Under the pieces are notes generated by a model, which saw only the letters and a program-made list of their open reading frames with translations, was not told the DNA's origin and ran no database searches. The position numbers and the translations under genes are program-made. Shown piece after piece: positions 54,319 to 62,777 of a stretch of DNA of 64,000 nucleotides (its first letter is position 1; each line of letters opens with the position of its first letter). Source of the stretch: Xanthocytophaga flava (GTDB taxonomy: Bacteria; Bacteroidota; Bacteroidia; Cytophagales; 172606-1); assembly GCA_030068525.1 (NCBI GenBank), contig JASJOS010000016.1, positions 124,001-188,000 on the forward strand, read 5' to 3'.

Positions 54319-54364
54319 CCAAGTCTTCTTTATCTGTTTAACAGAGCAGATAAAGAAGACTTGG
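54319..54364 (+). terminator. 18-bp stem-loop ending the permease operon
   Basis: An 18-bp perfect stem (54319-54336 with 54347-54364) with a 10-nt loop begins 26 bp after the last permease stop. The T-run after it is weak (CTTATTT). Confidence 0.75.
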
Positions 54365-54830
54365 CTTATTTAGAAGTGAAAATGTTTTCTTAATACTTAT
54401 CGTGTTTACTTTGTAGTTCTCCCCATTCTGACATGTCATTTAGGATTGATTTCAGTGTTTTCCCAGATCACTTAATTCGTATAACTACATCATAGCAAAT
54501 GACAGGATAGTTCATTTTAAAGTCTGCTCCTCCCTCCTGTCACAAGTAAAATCTGAGAAATAGTGAAAATAGTATTAAGACAGATTAATAATGTATCACT
54601 ATTTTATCAGGTAAATATCTTTATTTGATAAGGATATACGCCTATCCAACCACTGCCTAAGTGGTATTTTTTAAGCCTGTATCTGACAGATGAATACGCT
54701 GACTACATTATAGGCTTTGGTTATACCTATTTCTTTATTCTGTTATCTTCATACTTCTAAAAGTCAGAGCATATAATTCAGCGACTGGTTTCTACCTGTT
54801 GTGGGATGAGTTTGACTGTTATCACTTACT
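54365..54830. other. 466-bp intergenic region before GH43 gene
   Basis: Spacer holding the presumed GH43 promoter. AT-rich, no exact TAnnTTTG spotted near the start and no repeat, RNA gene or short ORF that I can support. Confidence 0.45.
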
Positions 54831-57800
54831 ATGAGATATTTTATTGTTTGTATTGTTGTTTTGTGTGTGCTTTTGGAGGTACAGGCACAGCAAATTGGTA
54901 ACCATCAGGCTCCAGGAGTGGGGAATCCTCTTATTCCCGGTTATTTTGCAGATCCTACCGTCAAAAAATTTGGTGATACTTACTACATCTATGCTACTAC
55001 AGATGGAAACGGGGGTGGTTTTGGCCCTTCACAGGTATGGATGTCAAAAGACTTTGTCAACTGGACTATGCAGCCTATGAACTGGCCTACTACTCCACAT
55101 TTCTGGGCTCCGGATGTAACACAAGGCAATGATGGAAAATACTATATGTATTATTGCCAGCCTACAGTTGAAATTTATGGAGCTTCCGGAAAAACGCCTG
55201 TTGGTCCCTGGACTCCTTTATTTACAGACGAACGGGCAATTGTTAAAAACTATGATGTTCCTAATGTAATTACACTGGATGGACAAACTTTTCGGGACGA
55301 TGATGGGAAGTTTTATATGTTTTGGGGAACCTGGGGTATTTACCCCAATAGTGGGTGTGGAATAGGCTTGCTGAATGATGATATGAAAACCTTCAGTAAA
55401 ATGATCAAGTTGCCTAACACTATCGCAAAAGATTTCTTTGAAGCCCCTTTTATGTTTAAACGTAATGGAATCTATTATTTACTGTATTCTTCAGGCCGTT
55501 GCGAAGACCATACCTATCGGATACAATATGTTTTTAGCAAAACGGGACCTATGGGGCCATTTGAGTATGGCAAAACAAATCCGATTCTGGTCACTAACAC
55601 AGATGGCACAGTGCATGGACCGGGACATCAGTCTGTAATTGAACATAAAGAAAACTATTACTTAGTTTATCATCGTCATAACAATCCCCATTCCAATGGT
55701 GGATATCACCGTCAGGTATGTGCTGACAAACTGGTATTTGATGCAGAAGGAAACATTGAGAAAATAGTACCTACTCATACAGGTATTGGCCCGCTGGGGA
55801 AATTAGAAGAAACAGCTCCTAATCTGGCTTTCACAAAGTCAGTAACAGCTTCTTCCTATTATGATATAGACTTCAAACCAGAGTTTGCAGTAGATGATAA
55901 TAACGGTACCTTATGGAAACCTCGTGATAATACCAGTGAGGCGTGGTTACAGATTGATCTGGGAAGTATACAACCTGTAAACCGCATTCATACCCAGTTT
56001 GAATATGCGACCTGGTATTATCAGTATCTATGGGAGTATTCAACAGATGGAAAACAATGGACTATGTATACTGATCAGCGGAAGAATACAAAGATAGGCA
56101 GCCCAATGGTAGATGCTGGGAGTGTAAAAGCCCGTTATCTGCGATTAACCATTACAGACACCCAATATCCTGGTTTAAATAAAGCTGTCTGGAATATTAA
56201 AGTATATTCTACAGATAGACAGGTACTAGCTCCTGGACAACAGCCTGTTGCTGCTGCACATCAACCTGTTTTCAGAAAGGGTTTATTGGTAGATCTTAGT
56301 GCGGACTCATTACCATTAGGAAAGCCAGTCAATGAGTGGTACAATAAAGGGAATATGGAAGGTTCGATAAAGGTTGCATCAACCCGTATTCCGCGTGTAG
56401 ACCTGATTGCAGGGCGAAAGGCTCTTATATTTTCAGGGAAAGAATATTTTCAATCAAGTGTGAATGCACTGCCCTCATTAGCTGGAAATAGTCCATGGAC
56501 AGTAGCTATGTGGATATATAATCCAGAAATAGGAGAGGAGGAGCCTGTTGTTTGCTGGACACCACGAGGTGGACGTGATCTGAGTAATGTATCAATAGGG
56601 TATGGTCGTAACCGAAACTGGGGAGCTGTAGCACATTGGGGGTGGCCAGATCTCCCATATAAAACTTTACCAGAAGCAGCTCGCTGGCATCATATAGCCA
56701 TTACGTTTGATGGTACCATGGAACGTATATATGTGGGTGGTAAACTGGATCAGGAAGATCGCCGGATGTTATTTGTACAATCAGACCAACCATTGGTAAT
56801 TGGTACCAATGGAGATAAAACTGCCTTCTTCTCTGGTGCACTCTCTTCGTTGAAAGTCTATGATAAGCCTTTGTCTAAAGACGAGGTAATTGCATTGTCA
56901 CAACAGAAAAATGAATCACCTGTATTAGCAAGTTTAATGCCGACCAAATTGGTTTATGGCTCTACCTCCAAGATTATAAATGAAGGGTATGGAGCAAGTG
57001 AGTTCATTGTGAATAAAGGGTCTGTGGTTGTAAAAGATCTCAATAAAAAGATAGCCATTGTAATACCTCCTGGCACTTCTTTGGACTTGAAAGGACAGGC
57101 AATTTCCAGATTACAGAAGGGCTATTCAACTATAATGGTTGTTATGTCTGGTAAAGACTGGATACAGCAGATTGAAGTACAACAGAATCAGACAATAAAA
57201 ACATATATCAATGGAGTTCTTACTAAAACACAGTCTATTTCTAGTAGTGAAAATTCTTTGTCGGGTATTTCGCTAAGCAATCTAATTCTCACATCTTATC
57301 AGATATATGATTACCCATTTGTTGAAGGAGAGATTAAAACATTTTTTACAGAATGGAAAAACTCTTCTGTTAAACTGGCAAAACCATTCTTCCAGTTAAA
57401 GCCAAGAGCTATCAGTCCTCAAATAGTTCAAATGTCTGCAAGTAATACAGCACCTGGACTACAATACTGGTTTGAAGAGATTGGTACTAAAAAAGCCAGT
57501 GGCTGGCTTGATGACCCTGTGTATATGGCATATGGTTTACAACCTAACCGGAAATATAACTACACCGTGAAAGTACGGGATGCGTTTGGTAATGTATCAT
57601 TGGCGTCAGATCCTGTTTCTGTAAATACGATGATAAACCAATTTAGCATTAAGCAGGATGTATTTGAGAAGGAGAAAGATTTTCTGAAAGAAGGAGTTAA
57701 TACTACTATATGGGATGGATATATAGGAAAGAACTTGGATGAGACTGCTTTGTCTATAACTAGTAAAGCTGGTCACTTACGTTTGGAATCAACTGACTCC

Positions 57801-58304
57801 AAGTGGGATGATACAACTCCTAAAGGACCGTTTCTGTATACGAATGTAACTGGAGACTTTGTGGTGCAGATAGAGATTGCTGATGTAAGTGGACTCAAAG
57901 AGAAAAAGACAAATGGTGCGAATGATGTAGGGCTTATGGTCCGCTTGCCTCAAGAAGACAGAAAGACTGGAGAAAGTCTGATCCAGAGCAGTATTTTTCC
58001 GGGCTGGGGAGTAGGCAATATGGTCACCAACCTTTCTGTTAAGGGACGAGAACAAACCAACAATCAGTCTGCCTGGGCATTTGACCGATATTTACAGATA
58101 CAACGTATGGGGGACTATTTTTACTTACGTAGTAGTAAGGACGGTATTCTATGGAAGGATTTACCTGGGAGCCCAATACAACGCCCTGACTGGACTGGCA
58201 AGTCAGTTCAGGTTGGTTTATATCAGGCTACCTATGGAAAAAAGCAGGGATATGGAGAATTCCAGAAGTTTGAATTAATCATCCCTGTTAAGATTTCACG
58301 ATAA
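54831..58304 (+). CDS. Secreted multidomain GH43 glycosidase
   Basis: A 1157-residue secreted enzyme. After a signal peptide (about 1-20) comes a five-bladed GH43 catalytic domain (about 30-320): predicted base Asp41 in YFADPTV, Asp in the FRDDDGKFYMFWG pKa-modulator region, and acid Glu204 in KDFFEAPFMF. A discoidin/F5-8C-type carbohydrate-binding domain follows (about 330-470, with AWLQIDLGSIQPVNRIH), then a LamG/concanavalin-like domain (about 490-700), a fibronectin-like segment (about 860-930) and a C-terminal DUF1349-like beta domain (about 950-1150). It should remove arabinose- or xylose-type residues from plant or algal polysaccharides. No SusCD pair is adjacent, and it does not show a T9SS CTD. 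Confidence 0.9.
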   Translation: MRYFIVCIVVLCVLLEVQAQQIGNHQAPGVGNPLIPGYFADPTVKKFGDTYYIYATTDGNGGGFGPSQVWMSKDFVNWTMQPMNWPTTPHFWAPDVTQGNDGKYYMYYCQPTVEIYGASGKTPVGPWTPLFTDERAIVKNYDVPNVITLDGQTFRDDDGKFYMFWGTWGIYPNSGCGIGLLNDDMKTFSKMIKLPNTIAKDFFEAPFMFKRNGIYYLLYSSGRCEDHTYRIQYVFSKTGPMGPFEYGKTNPILVTNTDGTVHGPGHQSVIEHKENYYLVYHRHNNPHSNGGYHRQVCADKLVFDAEGNIEKIVPTHTGIGPLGKLEETAPNLAFTKSVTASSYYDIDFKPEFAVDDNNGTLWKPRDNTSEAWLQIDLGSIQPVNRIHTQFEYATWYYQYLWEYSTDGKQWTMYTDQRKNTKIGSPMVDAGSVKARYLRLTITDTQYPGLNKAVWNIKVYSTDRQVLAPGQQPVAAAHQPVFRKGLLVDLSADSLPLGKPVNEWYNKGNMEGSIKVASTRIPRVDLIAGRKALIFSGKEYFQSSVNALPSLAGNSPWTVAMWIYNPEIGEEEPVVCWTPRGGRDLSNVSIGYGRNRNWGAVAHWGWPDLPYKTLPEAARWHHIAITFDGTMERIYVGGKLDQEDRRMLFVQSDQPLVIGTNGDKTAFFSGALSSLKVYDKPLSKDEVIALSQQKNESPVLASLMPTKLVYGSTSKIINEGYGASEFIVNKGSVVVKDLNKKIAIVIPPGTSLDLKGQAISRLQKGYSTIMVVMSGKDWIQQIEVQQNQTIKTYINGVLTKTQSISSSENSLSGISLSNLILTSYQIYDYPFVEGEIKTFFTEWKNSSVKLAKPFFQLKPRAISPQIVQMSASNTAPGLQYWFEEIGTKKASGWLDDPVYMAYGLQPNRKYNYTVKVRDAFGNVSLASDPVSVNTMINQFSIKQDVFEKEKDFLKEGVNTTIWDGYIGKNLDETALSITSKAGHLRLESTDSKWDDTTPKGPFLYTNVTGDFVVQIEIADVSGLKEKKTNGANDVGLMVRLPQEDRKTGESLIQSSIFPGWGVGNMVTNLSVKGREQTNNQSAWAFDRYLQIQRMGDYFYLRSSKDGILWKDLPGSPIQRPDWTGKSVQVGLYQATYGKKQGYGEFQKFELIIPVKISR

Positions 58305-58306
58305 GT

Positions 58307-58376
58307 AAAAATGACATACGTATAAAAACAAGGTGGTTGAATGAACTATCCTTTTTTTACTACGTATGTCATTTTT
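58307..58376. terminator. Bidirectional terminator between GH43 and SGNH genes
   Basis: A 16-bp perfect stem AAAAATGACATACGTA with its complement encloses a 38-nt loop and is flanked by A and T runs. Its right arm overlaps the last codons of the convergent SGNH gene. Confidence 0.8.
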
Positions 58377-59169
58377 CATATTTTTTCAAAAAGGTAAGCT
58401 TTTGGCTTACCTGTCTGATCCACTCTCGTGCCATAAGTTCATGTCCGGGTACTGTAGGATGTATACCATCCCAGATCCAGTAATCCAATGGAGCTCGCTT
58501 AACTGCCTGATCAAATACAGGCTGAAAGTTCACCAAAACTGCCTGATATTCATTGGCTAGCTTTTCCACTACTTTTTGTCGGGCCTGAACATCTTCATGC
58601 CATCGTGTCCATTGTTCTTTTACTTTTTTGAGAGGTAGTACAAATGGAGAGCATAGTACAAAAATAACATCTGGAAATTTTTCCTTGGTTTGAGTTAGTA
58701 ACATACGATAGGTACTCTCAAATTTATCTATCGTAATGCCTGGTTTCTGGCCAATTGCTGCATAGCTATCATTGATTCCTATCAGAATGCTAAGTACATC
58801 TGGCTTTAGATCCAATGTATCAGTTTGCCAGCGAAGAGCCAGATCTGCTACGGTATTGCCACTAATACCTCTATTGAAGAATAGCATGTTTTTATCTGGA
58901 AAATCGGCCCCTACACGACTGGCAATAGAGAATGCATACCCATGTCCCATGATATGATTAGGATCGTCATTACGGCCACGATTGCCATCTGTAATAGAGT
59001 CTCCCTGAAATAGTATAACTAATCCTTTTTTAGGAGGTATATGTCTGAATGCGTTTTCGGATGCGAGAGAAATAGGCGAAAGGCCAGAGGTTAAGCCTAC
59101 TCCTGCAAAGGTTATTTTCTTAAGAAAGCTTCTTCTTGTATTGGTTGAAGTGGTACTAGTTATATCCAT
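58369..59169 (-). CDS. Tat-exported SGNH/GDSL hydrolase
   Basis: A 266-residue esterase/lipase of the SGNH superfamily. All four block residues are visible: Ser58 in FQGDSITDG, Gly104 in NRGISGNTVADL, Asn133 in IGINDS, and Asp234/His237 in WDGIHPTVPGHELM. The N-terminus carries a textbook twin-arginine signal TRRSFLKK, then a hydrophobic stretch ending near SLA, so it is exported folded. In polysaccharide loci such enzymes often remove acetyl groups, and the convergent GH43 gene supports a role in deacetylating the same glycans. Not proven; phospholipase or thioesterase activity is also possible. Confidence 0.88.
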   Translation of the reverse strand: MDITSTTSTNTRRSFLKKITFAGVGLTSGLSPISLASENAFRHIPPKKGLVILFQGDSITDGNRGRNDDPNHIMGHGYAFSIASRVGADFPDKNMLFFNRGISGNTVADLALRWQTDTLDLKPDVLSILIGINDSYAAIGQKPGITIDKFESTYRMLLTQTKEKFPDVIFVLCSPFVLPLKKVKEQWTRWHEDVQARQKVVEKLANEYQAVLVNFQPVFDQAVKRAPLDYWIWDGIHPTVPGHELMAREWIRQVSQKLTFLKKYEK

Positions 59170-59211
59170 AAAGGTAGATTTTCTCTTGAGACAGAATCCT
59201 GAAATGTATTT

Positions 59212-59829
59212 TTATTCTTTATCTGCTTGGCAAACTTGTGTATACATATCATCAAAATCTTTGTTTTTAAGTTCTACTGCCAACTTGGAATGCTTTTCTT
59301 CTATACTTTTCAGTAAATGAATACAAAGTTGAATAGAATCCTCATCCAGATCTCCTAAAACCATCTCACTGGCTTTTGAAGCATACTCGTAGCAATCTGC
59401 CAGTGTCTTTCTTCCTTTCTCTGTTAAACTAATGAGTTTAGCTCTTCCATCTCTTTCATCTGCACGTTCCTGAATCAGGTGTTCTTTCTGTAGTCGGGTA
59501 ATGGCCTCCATACCTGTTGTATACTCCATCAACAAATAATTAATCAGTTCTGTTTTACGTACTTCACCTAAAAATGCGAGCCCGTTAAGAAAATAAAACA
59601 AGTCAGGAGAGGGTAAATTTGTCTTGTTCATTGCTGCCTTGTGATAAAGGCTAAATGCACTGGTTATACGTCCTAGCGTCTTAAGCAACAGACCTCTGCT
59701 TTGAACACCTGCTGGTTGGGGTTGCTTGTTTTGAGAAAGGAAAAATCTGCAAAAGTCATCCAGATTTGAATTTGGATGCTTCTCTTCAAATGCATCCCAG
59801 GCTATTAGAAGTTGTACTGCTTTATTCAT
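59212..59829 (-). CDS. MarR-family transcriptional regulator
   Basis: A 205-residue winged-helix regulator of the MarR family. The DNA-binding part is about 105-165: LAFLGEVRKTELINYLLMEYTTGMEAITRLQKEHLIQERADERDGRAKLISLTEKGRKTL (in parts, TTGMEAITRLQKEHL and RADERDGRAKLISLTEKGR, the wing). An N-terminal extension of about 65 residues is unusual. The ATG at 59829 is preferred because upstream codons would extend into the operator. It is transcribed divergently from a putative glycosidase with a perfect 22-bp palindrome pair between them. Confidence 0.85.
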   Translation of the reverse strand: MNKAVQLLIAWDAFEEKHPNSNLDDFCRFFLSQNKQPQPAGVQSRGLLLKTLGRITSAFSLYHKAAMNKTNLPSPDLFYFLNGLAFLGEVRKTELINYLLMEYTTGMEAITRLQKEHLIQERADERDGRAKLISLTEKGRKTLADCYEYASKASEMVLGDLDEDSIQLCIHLLKSIEEKHSKLAVELKNKDFDDMYTQVCQADKE

Positions 59830-59890
59830 ATTACTAAAGATATATCGAAAACGATGTAAATATACGAAATAAATAGTGAAACTAGTGTAT

Positions 59891-59943
59891 TTTATATCTA
59901 AATAGATGTATATTTGTGCTTTATACATCTATTTAGATATAAA
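59891..59943. promoter_or_regulatory. 22-bp perfect operator inverted repeat around a -7 promoter (MarR divergon)
   Basis: Two 22-bp arms (59891-59912 and 59922-59943) are exact reverse complements with a 9-bp spacer. Each arm holds its own dyad ATCTA-AA-TAGAT, the size of a single MarR operator. A perfect -7 element TATATTTG lies at 59909-59916 at the end of the left arm, so binding to both arms would bracket the promoter and start site of the 59945 gene. Right arm ends two bases before that ATG. Confidence 0.8.
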
Positions 59944-59944
59944 A

Positions 59945-60892
59945 ATGAGCCGTAAACTAATTTTTGGTATTTATCCGGGTGGGACTTCCGGTACAGAAGC
60001 AGGATTAACTGTAGCAAAGCCAGATAATGCTATTCTAGTAAATGATGCTTTGGCAAAGTTGCAGGATAGTCTTTCTCTATTTTTGGTAAGATGTTATACT
60101 AGCTTTGGCAGTACGAATAAATGGACTCCTGCAAATCCGCTACAATATCTTAATAATGGAAGGAAGATGGACTTGGTAGTAGGATACCAATCAAAGGAAG
60201 GAGATATAGAGGGATGGATAAATTTTATAAGAAATATAATTAACCAGTATGGGAGACATATGGCAAAAGTGCAAATTACAGAAGAGCCGAATCTGCACAA
60301 TATCCCTGTTGTAGATGGGGACTATCCCAGAGTCAGGGAAGCGGTGGTTGAGGGGGTAATTGCTGCAAAAAAAGTAATTCGAAAAAGAGGGTTACCTATT
60401 GAGGTTGGCTTTAATGCTGTTCCAACATTTGATCCTGCAAATGATTTCTGGAGAGAGATTGGCCGATTAGCTACACCTGCATTTTATGAGTCACTGGATT
60501 ATGTGGGATTGGATTTCTTTCCGGATGTATTTCGTCCTGTGGCTCTCGATGAATTGGAAGAGGCTGTTCGGTTTGTGTTAAATCATTTCAGGTACATCAG
60601 TCTGGCAGAGGCAAATATTCCATTTGTAGTACCTATACATATTACTGAGAATGGATGGGCAACTTCTCCTGAACGTTCAGCAGAGAAACAGGCAAAGGTA
60701 CTTGAATGTGTGATAAGGGCGATTCATGAATACCGGATAGAAATGAATGTGACGCATTATGAGTTGTTTGGCCTCCGAGATGCAGATTCTCAGAATCCTA
60801 ATATATTTCATCAGTTTGGGATTATGCAGGATGACTATTCACCAAAGCCTGCCTTTGCTATGTATCAAAAACTTATAGCTGAATTGGGCTAA
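59945..60892 (+). CDS. Putative clan GH-A-like TIM-barrel glycosidase
   Basis: A 315-residue cytoplasmic protein with no signal peptide. Two acidic segments resemble the clan GH-A catalytic pair: TEEPNLHN (Glu114 as acid/base, like the NEP motif) and HITENGWAT (Glu235 as nucleophile, after beta-strand 7). LDYVGLDFFPDVF and VEVGFNAVP-type strands support a TIM barrel. I do not recognise a named GH family; a distant relation to GH5/GH39-type enzymes is possible, as is a non-hydrolytic protein. The ATG at 59945 is preferred; upstream codons lie within the operator. It is controlled by the divergent MarR gene by inference, and convergent to a nucleoside hydrolase. Confidence 0.7.
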   Translation: MSRKLIFGIYPGGTSGTEAGLTVAKPDNAILVNDALAKLQDSLSLFLVRCYTSFGSTNKWTPANPLQYLNNGRKMDLVVGYQSKEGDIEGWINFIRNIINQYGRHMAKVQITEEPNLHNIPVVDGDYPRVREAVVEGVIAAKKVIRKRGLPIEVGFNAVPTFDPANDFWREIGRLATPAFYESLDYVGLDFFPDVFRPVALDELEEAVRFVLNHFRYISLAEANIPFVVPIHITENGWATSPERSAEKQAKVLECVIRAIHEYRIEMNVTHYELFGLRDADSQNPNIFHQFGIMQDDYSPKPAFAMYQKLIAELG

Positions 60893-60916
60893 TAGGGATA
60901 TTTCTTTGTGATAAGC

Positions 60917-60948
60917 ATACTTGCCAGATAATTTTGTCTGACAAGTAT
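60917..60948. terminator. Hairpin between convergent glycosidase-like and nucleoside hydrolase genes
   Basis: ATACTTGCCAGA pairs with TCTGACAAGTAT (one mismatch) around an 8-nt loop. Lies between two convergent stop codons; no U-tract. Confidence 0.55.
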
Positions 60949-60958
60949 ACAGGCTGGG

Positions 60959-61921
60959 TTATGTAGTGGGACTCTGGTTAAATTTATCCAGCAGATAGGT
61001 ATAAAAGTGATCTTTGTTAACTCCTGTCGCAATCGTAACCCACTGTCCGGAACCTGGTTTCCGATAAGTTCTACCTGCACCAGGTCCGGAAGATAAAATG
61101 TCTATTTCAATAGTTTCTGTAGTAAAGGCTTCCGGAATAGCCAGATAGCTGGTCGCTAATACATCCCACATAAAATAGGTATAGTCATAGGATGGGATGG
61201 TATCTATAGTAGTTGCCCAGAATTGTCCAGCCAGGTCTGAGTAAAAGTGATTGGATTGTAGTGCCAGTCGTTTCAGAAAATCGAATGTCACAGGAACTGC
61301 ATTTGTCGCATCCAATGGAATAAATGTGAGAGGCAAAGAATATTGTAAAAGTTTGGCAGAAGAAATAGGGTCCCAGAATACATTCCATTCTGCACTGCCA
61401 TCATGGTTAAAGGTTCTTACGTTTCCAACCACATCTATTGCTCCTGCCATCCATACTACACTGCCTATTTTTTGTGCCAGAGATGGATCTTGTGCTAACA
61501 CCTGGACTAGGTTGGTACAAGGACCTGTCAGCAATATGCTTACAGGAGCTTCTGCCTCTTTTAACTTTTGAGTGAGCAATATCTGGCTTGATACAACTGT
61601 TGATAAAGAAGCTGTGGTATCAATATTAATAAGTAAAGGAAGTGCATTCAGTATTTTGGGTCTGGCTCTCCATTCTGAAGGAAATGCATTAATACCATGT
61701 AAATTGCCCAAGCCAACAGGTATATCTAATCTACCTGCTTTTGACAATAGTTTTAATGTGGTTTCTACTGCATTTTCTCCATAACAATCTGCAGGTGTGA
61801 TAGAAACCCCTATTAGGTCAACATTATCCATCAAAAGTAGTAATACCATAGATAAAAAATCATCAGCAGAGCCATCGTGATCTAATAGAACAGAAATTTT
61901 AGCAGAAGTTGTCATGCTCAT
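60959..61921 (-). CDS. Inosine-uridine-type nucleoside hydrolase
   Basis: A 320-residue nucleoside N-ribohydrolase that splits ribonucleosides to base and ribose. The Ca2+-binding N-terminal cluster reads LLDHDGSADD with Asp14, Asp16, Asp20 and Asp21 in register with the DxDxGxDD pattern, but the usual central Gly is Ser. Further segments are LTGPCTNLV, VVWMAGA and AEWNVFWDP, all in the family order. Near the C-terminus the usual HDPLA is replaced by MWDVLA, so the active-site His is missing while the metal Asp remains. No membrane or signal sequence. Substrate preference is not predictable; purine/pyrimidine salvage is the likely role. Confidence 0.85.
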   Translation of the reverse strand: MSMTTSAKISVLLDHDGSADDFLSMVLLLLMDNVDLIGVSITPADCYGENAVETTLKLLSKAGRLDIPVGLGNLHGINAFPSEWRARPKILNALPLLINIDTTASLSTVVSSQILLTQKLKEAEAPVSILLTGPCTNLVQVLAQDPSLAQKIGSVVWMAGAIDVVGNVRTFNHDGSAEWNVFWDPISSAKLLQYSLPLTFIPLDATNAVPVTFDFLKRLALQSNHFYSDLAGQFWATTIDTIPSYDYTYFMWDVLATSYLAIPEAFTTETIEIDILSSGPGAGRTYRKPGSGQWVTIATGVNKDHFYTYLLDKFNQSPTT

Positions 61922-62420
61922 TGAATAAGTTGGTTCGTAAAGTGGAATGGTATATCAATTAGTAATAGGCAGACGTAAATAACTTAGCTAAATAGGAAAA
62001 ATAATTGATAGTATTCTTATCTTTTTCTATCTGTGGATCTGTATAAGGTTAATTGTAGATTCTCTTTTCTCTAAAAAATAAAATCGCCTTACCGATAATC
62101 CTTAAGTAAAGGGTGTTCCTGTATTTTCTATTGCAATTAATCTATAGATTATAGTATTTATTACTTGTCTGTAGAGAATAGCTATCTGAATAAGATCTAA
62201 ATTCTATTAAGGCAGATTATTTATATACTATAAAGTTTGAGGTAAGGTTTTATATGAATAAGCGATTTTTATTTATATAAAAAATATAAAATTGAAACAT
62301 GAAAGAGTCTAATCTCTTTGTTGTACAGACAAATTAAGTAAATTTGCTAACAGTAACTGTTGGTATAGTAGTCCAAATGCAGTTGTTTTTTACGTCACAC
62401 TACCTTTCCTCGCTGTTACT
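61922..62420. other. 499-bp AT-rich intergenic region
   Basis: Between the divergent nucleoside hydrolase and HigA-like genes. No ORF for a HigB-type toxin, RNA gene or repeat can be supported here. Confidence 0.5.
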
Positions 62421-62699
62421 ATGATTATTATGCAGAAAATGACAATCCATCCGGGGCTGATCATAAAAAGTTATTTGACTCAGGGACAGATTTCTTCATC
62501 GTTTGCAGCTCAGAAAATGGGTATGCACGCAAGTCAGTTTTGTGATATACTGAATGGGAAGAGAGATTTGAATAGCCGTGTTGCCTTGTTATTGGAACAG
62601 GAATTTGGTTATTCGGCACGGGAGTTAATGCATTTGCAGGCTGAATATGATCTGGAAAAAGAACGAAGCCTGCTAACTAAGCAGGGGTTATTACCGTAA
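62421..62699 (+). CDS. HigA-like XRE-family protein (orphan antitoxin-type)
   Basis: A 92-residue helix-turn-helix protein of the HigA/VapI group. The pattern IHPGLIIKSYLTQGQISSSFAAQKMGMHASQFCDILNGKRDLNSRVALLLEQEFG (in parts, IHPGLIIKSYL, QKMGMHASQFCDILNGKRDL and RVALLLEQEFG) is typical of HigA antitoxins. Normally HigB lies directly upstream; here there is none within 499 bp, so it is an orphan. The start is ambiguous among ATGs at 62421, 62430 and 62439; all leave the domain whole. It may regulate unrelated genes or answer to an unlinked toxin. Confidence 0.75.
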   Translation: MIIMQKMTIHPGLIIKSYLTQGQISSSFAAQKMGMHASQFCDILNGKRDLNSRVALLLEQEFGYSARELMHLQAEYDLEKERSLLTKQGLLP

Positions 62700-62721
62700 C
62701 TATATTTTTTTAAAAAAAAGA

Positions 62722-62762
62722 ATCCTCCATTATCCAGTCCTATTGATTGGATAATGGAGGAT
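62722..62762. terminator. 15-bp bidirectional terminator
   Basis: ATCCTCCATTATCCA and its exact complement flank an 11-nt loop between the convergent HigA-like and DUF1080 genes. A-runs and T-runs border it. Confidence 0.8.
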
Positions 62763-62777
62763 ATAAAATTTTAGGTA

